A stretch of DNA of 64,000 nt from Oleiagrimonas soli (lineage in GTDB: Bacteria; Pseudomonadota; Gammaproteobacteria; Xanthomonadales; Rhodanobacteraceae): assembly GCF_000761445.1 (NCBI RefSeq), contig NZ_KN196470.1, positions 1,984,861-2,048,860 on the forward strand. Reading direction: 5' to 3'. The translations under genes were made by a program, and so were the position numbers. Under the pieces are notes generated by a model that was given only the letters and a program-made list of their open reading frames with translations, made no database searches and had not been told where the DNA came from. Positions 26,889 to 37,824 of this stretch are shown one piece after another (within the stretch, counting starts at the first letter, position 1; each line of letters opens with the position of its first letter).

Positions 26889-29078
26889 TCATTCCGTACC
26901 GGAAACCGAATCCCGGCCGCCTCGCCGCAACGCCGTACGCAACAACCGCCGCTGCAGGCGTTCACCGATGCCGCGAACCGGCCCGAATCCCATGCGCTGA
27001 AGCGCTTCGGTCTCGCCGGCCACGGCCTTGCCCGGTGCCAGCAGCGCGGCGAGCAGGCGCAGACGGCGGCCCCAGCCCTCGGCGTGATCGCGCAGCCAGC
27101 CCAGCGCCGGCAACAGGCGCTGTTCGACCTCGGTGAAATCGCTGCCCAGCGGGAAGGTGGGCAACAGGCCATCGGCGTGGAACGGTTGCAACGCGGCGCG
27201 CAGATGTTCGGGCGTGTTGGCGCGCCAGGCGTCGGGCACGCGAAAATCCCCAGGCAGCTTGCCCGCGTCCTGCGCCTCGGCCACCAAGCCGTCGACAAAG
27301 CGCGCATCGCTGATCGCCAGCATGGCGCGCACGCAATCCTCGTCCGAGCGACCGCGCAGGTCCGCCACGCCGTATTCGGTGATGACCAGATCGCGCAAAT
27401 GACGCGGAATCGTGGTGTGTCCGTAGTTCCAGCGGATGTTGGAATGCACGCGCCCATGCGCCGTGCGCGTGCTGCGCAGCATCAGCGCCGAGCGGCCGTC
27501 GTCGAGCGCATGCGCCATCGCCACGAAGTTGTACTGCCCGCCCACGCCGCTGACCACGCGGCCATCCTCCAACGCATCGGACACCACCGCGCCCAGCGGC
27601 GTCGCCATCATGCAGATGTTGAAGAAGCGCGCGTCGCGGCGCTGCAGCGCGTCGAGTCGCTCGCGACCGCCGTACAGCTGATTGACGTCGGACACGCGGG
27701 TCATGTCCAGGCCCGACCAGTCCTCGCCGTCGAGCTCGCGCAGCCAGGTGTAGAAATCGTGCGACCCGAGAAAGAACGCGCCGCGCAGATAACGCCCGTC
27801 ACGCAACGCGCGCCCTTCCAGCATCGCGCTCCACGCGGCGCGCGCCTGAGCGCTGTCGAGTCGGCACGGCAACCGACGGCCATCCGGACAGGCAATCTCG
27901 TCCGTCCTCAACGCGGCTTCTTCCGGCAGCAGACCGAAACGCTTCAGGCGCGCCATCTGCTTGGCGTCGACGGTCTCGGGCAGCACGCCGGTGGCGTACA
28001 GGGTCTCGGCGGCATGCGCCGGCAGTGGCGAAGCGATGCGCCCGTCGGCCACCGCCTGCTCCAGCGCCATGTCGTCGTAGGTGCGGCGTCCGAGAATGCC
28101 GGCCCGATGCAAATGCATGAAACCGTCCATGACCATTTCGCTGGCGCCGTACAGGCCGAACGAGAACGGCGCCAGACCACCCAGTTCCTGCGCCAGCGCA
28201 TGATGTGCGCCGTGTGGATCGAGCGCTTCGTGCATGGCGCGGTAGCGCGCGTTCTCGCGCTGACGCAGGGTCAGCGCATGCACCAGCGCATCGGACAACG
28301 AACCGATGCCGATCTGCAGCGTGCCGCCGTCGCGCACCAGACCGCTGGCATGCAGGCCGATCGCGTACTCGGTGTCGTCGACCGGTTCGCGCGGCAACGC
28401 AAACAGGCGCGGCTGCGGTGCGGCCTCGCGCAGCAGCACGTCGAACATCGAGGCGGACACTTCCGCGCCGCCGCCGGTGAACGGCATGTCCGGATGCTCC
28501 ACCGCGACCAGCATCGGTCGCGGCAGACCGGCCGCTTCGAGGCGATCCAGCAGATCCAGCGTCACGTCGGGATTGCTGCCCAGGCTGATGCGCACGCCGT
28601 CGCCGCTCTTGCGCACCGCGACCAGCTGCACGATCAGGTTGATGTCGCGCTTGACCAGATCGCGCGCGACGTGGGTGTAGTTCTGACTGATGTAGTCGCG
28701 CTGCACGCCGTCCGCCTGCAGGTAGGCGCCGGACTGCAGATAGAACTCGTGCACGCGCACGTTGCCGGGCAGCCGCCCGCGGCGCATGTCGACAGCGTAG
28801 GCCGGATCGACGTAGTCGTCGCCGAAGTGGCGCGATAGGAACGGTTTCAGGAACCGCGCCTGCAACCCCTCGCCCGCCGCGGGCCGGGTCAGCGACAGCG
28901 CCGTGAACAGCGTCAGCGAGAAGTTCGACTCGCGCTGCGCGTGCCGGTACAACGCGTTGAGCAGGCCGTTCGGCTTGCCCAGTCCCAGCGGCGTCGCCAC
29001 GCGCAGCGCAGCACCGCAGCGCTGCAGGATGCGTTCGACGCAGACATCGACGGCTTCGACGGTCTCGGGCTGGGTCAT
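26889..29078 (-). CDS. Acetyl-CoA hydrolase/transferase family protein (long form)
   Basis: 729 residues. The C-terminal half holds the class I CoA-transferase marks: SGVGGQYNFV, a TAHGRVHSNI loop and ITEYGVADLRGRS, where the catalytic-type Glu lies near the end of the family signature. The N-terminal 250 or so residues are extra compared with short acetyl-CoA hydrolases (about 500) and are typical of a long proteobacterial form of uncertain role. The expected activity is transfer or hydrolysis of short-chain acyl-CoA. The gene is monocistronic and its stop overlaps the edge of the repeat array. Confidence 0.85.
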   Translation of the reverse strand: MTQPETVEAVDVCVERILQRCGAALRVATPLGLGKPNGLLNALYRHAQRESNFSLTLFTALSLTRPAAGEGLQARFLKPFLSRHFGDDYVDPAYAVDMRRGRLPGNVRVHEFYLQSGAYLQADGVQRDYISQNYTHVARDLVKRDINLIVQLVAVRKSGDGVRISLGSNPDVTLDLLDRLEAAGLPRPMLVAVEHPDMPFTGGGAEVSASMFDVLLREAAPQPRLFALPREPVDDTEYAIGLHASGLVRDGGTLQIGIGSLSDALVHALTLRQRENARYRAMHEALDPHGAHHALAQELGGLAPFSFGLYGASEMVMDGFMHLHRAGILGRRTYDDMALEQAVADGRIASPLPAHAAETLYATGVLPETVDAKQMARLKRFGLLPEEAALRTDEIACPDGRRLPCRLDSAQARAAWSAMLEGRALRDGRYLRGAFFLGSHDFYTWLRELDGEDWSGLDMTRVSDVNQLYGGRERLDALQRRDARFFNICMMATPLGAVVSDALEDGRVVSGVGGQYNFVAMAHALDDGRSALMLRSTRTAHGRVHSNIRWNYGHTTIPRHLRDLVITEYGVADLRGRSDEDCVRAMLAISDARFVDGLVAEAQDAGKLPGDFRVPDAWRANTPEHLRAALQPFHADGLLPTFPLGSDFTEVEQRLLPALGWLRDHAEGWGRRLRLLAALLAPGKAVAGETEALQRMGFGPVRGIGERLQRRLLRTALRRGGRDSVSGTE

Positions 29079-29215
29079 CGGCGTGATCCGTTCGCGGGGC
29101 GCCCATCATGGCATGTCGCCATGGACGTTCAAGCCGTCGCGCGCGGCTGAACCCGGACCGGACGCCTGTGCGCGTCAGGGCAGGCATGCCGCCCGGCTCG
29201 CGCTAAACTCGACAC

Positions 29216-30688
29216 ATGTCGAACGCCCGCTTTGCCGCCGCCACCGCCGTGCGCCATCTGGCCGAGCGCGCCTTCAGTCGCGCCGCCGGCGCCGAACGCA
29301 TCGACGGCAACCGCATCGAACTGCTGATCGACGCCGCCGCGCACTTCGATGCCTGGCTCGACGCCATCGGCCGCGCGCAGCGCTCGATCCTGCTGGAGAA
29401 CTACATCATCCGCGACGACCGCATCGGCCGAGATCTACGCGACGCGCTGGTCGAGCGCGCGCGCGCCGGCGTCGCCGTGCACGTGATCCGCGACTGGCTC
29501 GGCTGCGTCGGTCAGTCGCGCGCCGCGTTCTGGCGTCCGCTGATCCAGGCCGGCGGTCAGGTCCGCGTGTACGCGCCGCCGCAGCTGACCCGCCCCATCG
29601 CCATGCTCAGCCGCGATCACCGCAAGATGCTGTGCATCGACGACCGCATCGGCTTTCTTTCCGGCGTGTGCATCAGCGAGAAATGGCTGGGCAAGCCGGA
29701 ACGCAACGTGCCGCCCTGGCGCGATACCGGCGTGGCCCTGCACGGCCCGGCGCTGGCTGCCCTGCAATGTGCCTTCGCCGACAACTGGCGCACGCTAGGC
29801 GTGCCGCTCGACGAGACCCTGCTCGACGATGCCGAGCACATCGCGCGCGCCGGCGACACCAGCGTGCGCATCATCGCCACGCGCCCGGCCACCGCCGGCG
29901 TCTATCGTCTGGACCAGACCATCGCCGGCATGGCGCGCGAGACGCTGTGGTTGACCGACGCCTACTTCGTCGGCATCGCGCCCTACGTGCAGCAGTTGGC
30001 CGCGGCCGCGCGCGATGGCGTCGACGTGCGCCTGCTGGTGCCGGGGTCGAGCGACATTCCCGTCGTCGCCGGATTCTCGCGCGCCGGCTACCGGCCGCTG
30101 CTGGAAGCCGGCGTGCGCGTGTTCGAGTGGAACGGCTCGATGCTGCACGCCAAGACCGCCGTCGCCGACGGCCAGTGGGCGCGGGTCGGCTCGTCCAACC
30201 TCAATCTCGCCAGTTGGCTGGGCAACTGCGAAATCGATGTCGCCGTCGAGGACGACGCGTTCGCCGCGCAAATGCAGCTGCGCTACGAACAGGATCTGGA
30301 GAACGCCACCGAAATCGTGCTGGCGCCGCGCCGCCGCCGTCGCGGCACCCGCGTGCATCAGCAGTCGGAACGACCGCGCCGTCCGCGCCGCCCCGGCGGC
30401 AGTTCCAGCCGCGCCGCCGCCGCCGGCCTGCGTCTGGCTAACACCGTCGGCGCGGCGCTGACCGAACGACGCGTGCTGGGCAGCGCCGAGGCCACGCCGC
30501 TGGTTGTCGGCGCCGTGGTGCTGTTGCTGCTCGGTGCGCTGACGCTGGTGTGGCCGGCGATCCTTGGCTGGCCGATGGCCGTGATCGTGTTGTGGCTCGG
30601 CCTCGGTCTGGCCGCGCGCGGTGCGCGTCTGCACCGGCGTCGCCGACGCGAACAGCAGATCGACGCCGACGACGATCCCGCATGCTAG
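29216..30688 (+). CDS. Cardiolipin synthase-like phospholipase D family protein
   Basis: 490 residues with two HKD motifs: His135-x-Lys137-x4-Asp142 (DHRKMLCIDD) and His311-x-Lys313-x4-Asp318 (LHAKTAVAD), the pattern of ClsA/ClsB enzymes that condense phosphatidyl groups. There is no N-terminal membrane anchor. Instead a very Arg-rich linker (about 365-400) leads to two C-terminal membrane segments (about 427-470) and a basic tail. The start ATG lies in a region divergent from the acyl-CoA hydrolase gene. It probably works at the inner membrane; substrate assignment is by family only. Confidence 0.88.
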   Translation: MSNARFAAATAVRHLAERAFSRAAGAERIDGNRIELLIDAAAHFDAWLDAIGRAQRSILLENYIIRDDRIGRDLRDALVERARAGVAVHVIRDWLGCVGQSRAAFWRPLIQAGGQVRVYAPPQLTRPIAMLSRDHRKMLCIDDRIGFLSGVCISEKWLGKPERNVPPWRDTGVALHGPALAALQCAFADNWRTLGVPLDETLLDDAEHIARAGDTSVRIIATRPATAGVYRLDQTIAGMARETLWLTDAYFVGIAPYVQQLAAAARDGVDVRLLVPGSSDIPVVAGFSRAGYRPLLEAGVRVFEWNGSMLHAKTAVADGQWARVGSSNLNLASWLGNCEIDVAVEDDAFAAQMQLRYEQDLENATEIVLAPRRRRRGTRVHQQSERPRRPRRPGGSSSRAAAAGLRLANTVGAALTERRVLGSAEATPLVVGAVVLLLLGALTLVWPAILGWPMAVIVLWLGLGLAARGARLHRRRRREQQIDADDDPAC

Positions 30689-30725
30689 GGTGAGCGCCCC
30701 GTCGCCTCACCGCCCGAATTCCCGC

Positions 30726-32075
30726 ATGCCCGCCGTCGACCGCCCCGGTTCCGCCACCGAAATCCTCACGCCCACGGCGCTGAACCAACTGGTGCGCGAT
30801 CTGCTGGAAGACGCGCTGCCGCGTATCTGGATCGAAGGCGAACTGTCCAACGTCGCGCGTCCCGCCTCCGGCCACCTCTACTTCACCTTGAAGGACGCCG
30901 GCGCACAGATCCGCGGCGCCATGTTCAAACCCAAGAGCACCTGGCTGAAGTTCCGTCCGGAAGCCGGCATGCACGTGTTGATGCGCGCCCGCGTCAGCCT
31001 GTACGCGCCCCGCGGCGACTACCAGCTGATCGTCGATCACATGGAGGAAGCCGGCGAAGGCGCGCTGCGCCGGGCTTTCGAGGAGCTGAAGGCGAAGTTG
31101 CAGGCCGAAGGCCTGTTCGCCGAGGAGCGCAAACGTCCATTGCCGCGATTCGCGCGGCGCATCGGCGTCATCACCTCGGCCAGCGGCGCCGCCATCCACG
31201 ATGTGCTCAGCGTGCTCGAACGCCGATTCCCCCTGGCAAGCGTCGACGTGTTACCCGTGCCGGTGCAGGGCCGCGAAGCGCCGCCGGCCATCGAAGCCAT
31301 GCTGCGCAAAGCGTCCGCCAGTGCACGTTACGACGTGCTGCTGCTGACGCGCGGCGGCGGCTCGCTGGAAGATCTGATGGCCTTCAACGACGAAGCCGTG
31401 GCGCGCGCCATCCACGCCAGCGCGGTGCCGGTGGTGTCCGCCGTCGGACATGAAGTGGACTTCAGTATCGCCGACTTCGTCGCCGATCTGCGCGCACCGA
31501 CGCCCTCGGCCGCGGCCGAGCTGCTGGTGCCGGACCGCACCGAGCTGCTGCAGGATCTGCGGCGCCAGCGCGAGCGCCTGCACTCGCTGCTGGAACGTCG
31601 CCTGCAGACCGCCACGCAGCGTCTCGATCACGCGATGACGCGCCTGCAAACGCAACGACCGCAGGCACGCCTGGCGCAGGGACAGGAACGTTTGCACGCC
31701 GCCCGCACGCGCATGACGCAGTGCATGCAACGCATGCTGCGCGCGTCCGAGCAGCGCCTGGAACACGACACGCTGCGCCTGCGCAACCAGCATCCGCGGC
31801 ATCGCGTTGCGTTGCTCGAACAGCACCTGCGCGAACAGCATCGACGACTGCGCGCCGGCATCGCGCATCGCCTGGACAACGTGCAACGCGAATGCGCTTC
31901 GATGCGCCGCGCGCTGCATGCCGTCAGCCCACTCGCCACCCTCGACCGCGGCTACGCGATCGTGTTCGACGAACACGGCAAGACGGTGCGTTCAGTGCAG
32001 AGTGTGGGGCCGGATGCCACACTTGAAGTTCGACTTCGCGACGGCATATTGCCTGTGAAGCACATCCCCAAGTAA
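30726..32075 (+). CDS. xseA: Exodeoxyribonuclease VII large subunit
   Basis: 449 residues. N-terminal OB fold (about 15-105; IWIEGELSNVARPASGHLYFTLKD), catalytic core (GVITSASGAAIHDVLSVLERRFP; LLTRGGGSLEDLMAFNDEAVARA; SAVGHEVDFSIADFVADLRAPTPSAAAEL shown here as its family pattern) and a long C-terminal coiled coil that recruits XseB. It degrades single-stranded DNA in both directions. ATG 30726 is taken as start, 37 nt after the cardiolipin synthase-like gene. No xseB is in the window. Confidence 0.96.
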   Translation: MPAVDRPGSATEILTPTALNQLVRDLLEDALPRIWIEGELSNVARPASGHLYFTLKDAGAQIRGAMFKPKSTWLKFRPEAGMHVLMRARVSLYAPRGDYQLIVDHMEEAGEGALRRAFEELKAKLQAEGLFAEERKRPLPRFARRIGVITSASGAAIHDVLSVLERRFPLASVDVLPVPVQGREAPPAIEAMLRKASASARYDVLLLTRGGGSLEDLMAFNDEAVARAIHASAVPVVSAVGHEVDFSIADFVADLRAPTPSAAAELLVPDRTELLQDLRRQRERLHSLLERRLQTATQRLDHAMTRLQTQRPQARLAQGQERLHAARTRMTQCMQRMLRASEQRLEHDTLRLRNQHPRHRVALLEQHLREQHRRLRAGIAHRLDNVQRECASMRRALHAVSPLATLDRGYAIVFDEHGKTVRSVQSVGPDATLEVRLRDGILPVKHIPK

Positions 32076-32139
32076 CCCTGGCGCCCGGCACGATCCGGGC
32101 CGGACGCCGTCCTCCGGATTCCTCCGGAAAGGAGCGCGC

Positions 32140-33789
32140 GTGAAAGCCTCGGACCTGTTTGTCAAAGCGCTGGAAGCTGAAGGCGTCCAGTGCATCTTCG
32201 GCGTTCCCGGCGAAGAGAACCTGGACATCGTCGAATCGCTTCGTGATTCCTCGATCCGTCTCGTGGTCACCCGCCACGAGCAGGCCGCCGGTTTCATGGC
32301 CGCCACCTACGGCCGCCTGACCGGCCAGGCCGGCGTGGCCATGTCCACGCTCGGCCCCGGCGCGACCAACCTGGTCACCGCCGCCGCTTACGCCCAGCTC
32401 GGCGCGATGCCGATGCTGATGCTGACCGGCCAGAAGCCGATCCGGCTGCACAAACAGGGCATGTTCCAGTTGGTCGATGTGGTCGACATGATGCATCCGC
32501 TGACCAAGTACACGACGCAGATCGTGTCCGGCCAGACCATCCCCGCGCGCATCCGCGAAGCCTTCCGCCAGGCCGAGGAAGAACGCCCCGGCGCGGTGCA
32601 TCTGGAACTGCCCGAGGACGTCGCCCGCGACGACGTCGACGATCCGATCCTGCTGCCGACCGAATACGCGCGCCGTCCGTCCGCCGACGAGGCCGCACTG
32701 GTGCAAGCCGCCGAAGCGATCACCCAGGCCAGGCACCCGGTCCTGATGATCGGTGCCGGCGGCAACCGCCAACGCACGGCCAAGGCCCTGCGCGCCTTCG
32801 TCGACAAGCTGTCGATTCCCTTCTTCACCACGCAGATGGGCAAGGGCGTGGTCGACGAGGAACACCCGCTGTGGCTGGGCAACGCGGCGCTGTCCGACGG
32901 CGACTTCGTGCATCGCGCCATCGACGCCGCCGACACCATCATCAACGTCGGCCACGACGTGGTGGAGAAGCCGCCGTTCTTCATGCGCCGCGGCAAGCGC
33001 ACCGTCATCCACATCAACTTCTCCTCGGCCGAGGTCGACGCGGTGTACTTCCCGCAGATCGAGGTGGTCGGCGACATCGCGCACACCGTCGAGCGCCTGA
33101 CCGAAGCGCTGGAGCCGCAGAAACGCTGGGACTTCAGCTTCTTCGACACCGTGCGCGACGCCTTCAACAAGCAGCTCGTCGAGCATCGCGACGACGACCG
33201 CTTCCCGGTACATCCGGTGCGCATCGTCGACGACGTGCGCAAGGTCATGCCGGACGACGGCATCATTTGTCTCGACAACGGCATGTACAAGATCTGGTTC
33301 GCGCGCTACTACCGTGCGCGTCAGTCCAACACCATCCTGCTCGACAACGCGCTGGCCTCGATGGGCGCCGGCCTGCCCTCGGCGATGGCCGCGAAGATGG
33401 TGCACCCGGATCGCCGCGTGATGGCGATCTGCGGCGACGGCGGCTTCATGATGAACGCGCAGGAGCTGGAGACCGCCGTGCGCCTGAAGCTGGACCTGGT
33501 GATCCTGATCCTGCAGGACAACGGCTTCGGCATGATCCGCTGGAAGCAGGCCGACATGGGCTTCGACGAATACGGCATGGAGTTCGGCAACCCCGACTTC
33601 GTCGCCTTCGCCGAAGCCCACGGTGCCAAGGGTCACCGCCCGGCCAGCGCCGACGCGTTCGCGCCGACGCTCGAACGCGCGTTCCGCGAAGGCGGCGTGC
33701 ACGTCGTCGACCTGGCCATCGACTACTCGGTCAACCACGCCGTGCTCGACGAAGAAATCAAGAAACGCTCGGCCAAGCTCAAGGCCTGA
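32140..33789 (+). CDS. Thiamine-diphosphate enzyme, acetolactate synthase type
   Basis: 549 residues with the three-domain fold of acetohydroxyacid synthase: Glu47 in the RHEQAAGFMA segment (cofactor-activating Glu), a central Rossmann-like domain and the ThDP motif GDGGFMMNAQELETAVR ending in LILQDN. GTG 32140 is the start, with AAGGAG 6 nt upstream. There is no ilvN-like regulatory gene next to it; the partner is an aldehyde dehydrogenase. This suggests a catabolic or acetolactate synthase-like role rather than branched-chain amino acid synthesis, but the substrate is not determined. Confidence 0.88.
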   Translation: MKASDLFVKALEAEGVQCIFGVPGEENLDIVESLRDSSIRLVVTRHEQAAGFMAATYGRLTGQAGVAMSTLGPGATNLVTAAAYAQLGAMPMLMLTGQKPIRLHKQGMFQLVDVVDMMHPLTKYTTQIVSGQTIPARIREAFRQAEEERPGAVHLELPEDVARDDVDDPILLPTEYARRPSADEAALVQAAEAITQARHPVLMIGAGGNRQRTAKALRAFVDKLSIPFFTTQMGKGVVDEEHPLWLGNAALSDGDFVHRAIDAADTIINVGHDVVEKPPFFMRRGKRTVIHINFSSAEVDAVYFPQIEVVGDIAHTVERLTEALEPQKRWDFSFFDTVRDAFNKQLVEHRDDDRFPVHPVRIVDDVRKVMPDDGIICLDNGMYKIWFARYYRARQSNTILLDNALASMGAGLPSAMAAKMVHPDRRVMAICGDGGFMMNAQELETAVRLKLDLVILILQDNGFGMIRWKQADMGFDEYGMEFGNPDFVAFAEAHGAKGHRPASADAFAPTLERAFREGGVHVVDLAIDYSVNHAVLDEEIKKRSAKLKA

Positions 33790-33863
33790 CCTCGCGGCGC
33801 GCGCCCCCACTCGCCGCGCGCCATCGCAACGCCTTCCCCGTTTTGCATTCAAGGAGGTTCCCC

Positions 33864-35291
<1,428 letters not shown>

Positions 35292-35315
35292 GGGCGACGC
35301 GCAGGTATCACGCCG

Positions 35316-35348
35316 ACCGGCGCACCCTTCGCGGCGCGCCGGTTTTTT
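35316..35348 (+). terminator. Rho-independent terminator after the aldehyde dehydrogenase gene
   Basis: ACCGGCGC (35316-35323) pairs with GCGCCGGT (35336-35343), followed by a run of six T (35343-35348). Confidence 0.9.
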
Positions 35349-35468
35349 GTGCCCGGCTCGATCACCTGACCGTTCCCCGGCCGCATGCCTTGCGCGGGCA
35401 CATCGCGATTAACCCCGTTCCGCCGCGTCGTGCGTTCCACCCCATGACCTTCACCGGAGGCATGCGCC

Positions 35469-37226
35469 ATGAACGCGAAATCGATGCTCTACCTGCTGCT
35501 GACTGCCCTGCTGGTCGTGCTGACCGGCTGCTCGACCACCCGCGCGCCGTCCGCCACGGAGCGCGACAAGACCGTACAGCCCCAACCCACTTCGCCCGCC
35601 GCCAAGATGGCCGGTATCGTGACGCCACCTCCGCCGCCGCCCGTGGCCGAGCGGCAAGCGGATGCCATCGCGCTTGCCGCACCGATGCCGTCCGGCATGC
35701 AGGGACGCGCATCGATGGCGGTCCAACCCGCCTACGGCTGGCAGCCGCCCGCCACGCAGGACCGCGAACACTACGCGCACTACGAGGACAACCCCGTGCA
35801 GCGCGTCGCCGAGCATCCGGTCTCGACCTTCGGTCTGGACGTCGACACCGGCTCGTACACCAACGTGCGCCGCATGATCGAACAGGGCCAACTGCCGCCC
35901 GGCGATGCGGTGCGCGCCGAGGAATTCATCAACTACTTCGACTACGGCTACGCGCCGCCGAAGAACCGCAGCCAGCCGTTCAGCGTGACCACCGAAGTCG
36001 CGCCCGCGCCGTGGAATCCGAAGCGCCAGTTGCTGCTGGTCGGCGTGCAGGGCTATCGCGTGCCGGCGCAGGATATTCCGGCGGCGAACCTGGTGTTCCT
36101 GATCGATACCTCGGGCTCGATGATGAGCGCCGACAAGCTGCCGCTGCTGAAGGCCTCGCTGCGCCAGGTCGTGCCGAAGCTGCGTCATCGCGACCGCGTC
36201 GCCCTGGTCACCTACGCCGGCAGCGCCGGCATCGCACTGCCCTCCACGCCCGGCGACCAGCACGCGCGCATTCTCGCCGCCATCGACGCCATGCAGCCGG
36301 GCGGATCGACCAACGGCCAGGCCGGCATCGAACTGGCCTACGCGCAAGCACGCCAGGGCTTCATCCAGGGCGGCGTGAACCGGGTGATCCTGGCCACCGA
36401 CGGCGACTTCAACGTCGGCCAGACCGGCATCCAGGCACTGACCGACGAAATCGCCGACAAGCGCCGCAGCGGCATCGCGTTGAGCACGCTCGGCTTCGGC
36501 AGCGGCAACTACAACGACGCCATGGCCGTGCGCCTGGCCGACGCTGGCAACGGTAGTCATCACTACATCGACTCGCTCGACGAAGGCCGACGCGTGCTGG
36601 TCGACGAGATGGCGCAGACCCTGCTGACCATCGCCAAGGACGTGAAGGTGCAGATCGAGTTCAACCCGGCGCGCGTGTCCGAGTACCGTCTGATCGGCTA
36701 CGTGAAGCGCAAGCTGCGCCGCGAAGACTTCAACAACGACCAGGTCGACGCTGGCGACATCGGCGCCGGCGCCAACGTCACCGCGCTGTACGAGATCACG
36801 CCGGCCGGCAGTTCGGCCGCGCGCATCGACCCGCTGCGCTACGCGCCGCAGGACCGCGAAACGCGCGCCAGCAGCCGCGAGATCGCCTGGCTGCGCCTGC
36901 GCTACAAGCAGCCGGAGCAGACCCGCAGTCGCCTGATCGAGCGTCCTATCACCGACCGCGACGTGCACGCACGGGCCAGCCAGCGGATGCGCTTCGCCGC
37001 CGCCGTGGCCGCCTTCGCCGACGCGCTGCGCGGCGGCAAGGAACTGGATGGCTACACGCTCCATGACATCGCCGCGCTCGCCCGCGCCGCACGCGGCGAC
37101 GACCCGCGCGGCGACCGCGCCGGCTTCGTGCGCCTGGTCGAGCTGGCCGAAGGTCTGCAGACCGCCGCAGCCACGCCGCCAGGCGCGGATTCCGGCGCCG
37201 ACCGAACCGCGACCATGTATCGCTAG
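35469..37226 (+). CDS. VWA-domain lipoprotein (YfbK/DUF3520 family)
   Basis: 585 residues. A type II signal peptide ends in the lipobox LTGC, with Cys21 the expected lipidation site. A Pro-rich stretch (about 50-60), a vWF_A N-terminal domain (GLDVDTGSYTNVRRMI near 120), a VWA domain with the MIDAS motif DTSGSMM and a C-terminal DUF3520 domain follow. GGAGG lies upstream of the ATG. YfbK-like proteins are envelope proteins of unknown role; VWA domains usually bind a protein partner through a metal ion. An ECF sigma factor gene starts 43 nt downstream, which suggests envelope sensing or surface function under that sigma factor. Confidence 0.9.
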   Translation: MNAKSMLYLLLTALLVVLTGCSTTRAPSATERDKTVQPQPTSPAAKMAGIVTPPPPPPVAERQADAIALAAPMPSGMQGRASMAVQPAYGWQPPATQDREHYAHYEDNPVQRVAEHPVSTFGLDVDTGSYTNVRRMIEQGQLPPGDAVRAEEFINYFDYGYAPPKNRSQPFSVTTEVAPAPWNPKRQLLLVGVQGYRVPAQDIPAANLVFLIDTSGSMMSADKLPLLKASLRQVVPKLRHRDRVALVTYAGSAGIALPSTPGDQHARILAAIDAMQPGGSTNGQAGIELAYAQARQGFIQGGVNRVILATDGDFNVGQTGIQALTDEIADKRRSGIALSTLGFGSGNYNDAMAVRLADAGNGSHHYIDSLDEGRRVLVDEMAQTLLTIAKDVKVQIEFNPARVSEYRLIGYVKRKLRREDFNNDQVDAGDIGAGANVTALYEITPAGSSAARIDPLRYAPQDRETRASSREIAWLRLRYKQPEQTRSRLIERPITDRDVHARASQRMRFAAAVAAFADALRGGKELDGYTLHDIAALARAARGDDPRGDRAGFVRLVELAEGLQTAAATPPGADSGADRTATMYR

Positions 37227-37269
37227 GAGCGGATGCCGCTTGCTCGCAAATACCGTACCCTCGGCGTTC

Positions 37270-37824
37270 ATGGACGAACGCCGCGACCACGACCACGCCC
37301 TGATGCAAGCCTACGTCGCAGGCGATGCCGAGGCGTTCCGTGTCCTCTACGAACGCCACCGCGGCGGGCTGTATCGCTTCATCCTGTATCGCGTCGACAC
37401 GCGGCACACCGCCGACGAGCTGTTCCAGGAAACCTGGAGTCGCGTCATCGCCTCGCGCGAGCGCTACCGACCCGAAGCGCAGTTCCGGACCTGGCTGTTC
37501 CAGATCGCGCACAACCTGGTCGTCGACAGCTACCGCCGCAAGCGGCCGCAGGCGTCCGGCGAGGAAAACGAACGGATTCTGCAGATGCAGGCCGCCGACG
37601 AAGGCGAACAGCCGGAGTGCGTGCTGTCCACCTTTGAACAACGGCGACGCCTGCAACTGGCACTGGAACAACTGCCCGACGAGCAGCGCACGGTTTTCCT
37701 GCTGCGCATGGAGAAGGGACTTGGTCTGGAGGAAATCGCCACCATAACGGGCTGTGGACGCGAAACCGCCAAATCGCGTCTTCGCTATGCCCTCAAACGC
37801 ATCCGCGAGCTGGTCACACCATGA
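37270..37824 (+). CDS. ECF-family RNA polymerase sigma factor
   Basis: 184 residues with sigma-70 region 2 (LYERHRGGLYRFILYRV; TADELFQETWSRVI; FRTWLFQIAHNLVVDSYRR) and region 4 (LEEIATITGCGRETAKSRLRYALKR). ATG 37270 is the likely start. Its stop overlaps the ATG of the next gene (ATGA), as sigma/anti-sigma pairs often do. Which promoters it reads is unknown. Confidence 0.93.
   Translation: MDERRDHDHALMQAYVAGDAEAFRVLYERHRGGLYRFILYRVDTRHTADELFQETWSRVIASRERYRPEAQFRTWLFQIAHNLVVDSYRRKRPQASGEENERILQMQAADEGEQPECVLSTFEQRRRLQLALEQLPDEQRTVFLLRMEKGLGLEEIATITGCGRETAKSRLRYALKRIRELVTP

Noticed and set aside
35349-35468. Riboswitch or long leader before the VWA gene
   Set aside because: Only distant GTGCCCG/CGGGCAC complementarity is present; no known riboswitch core was found.
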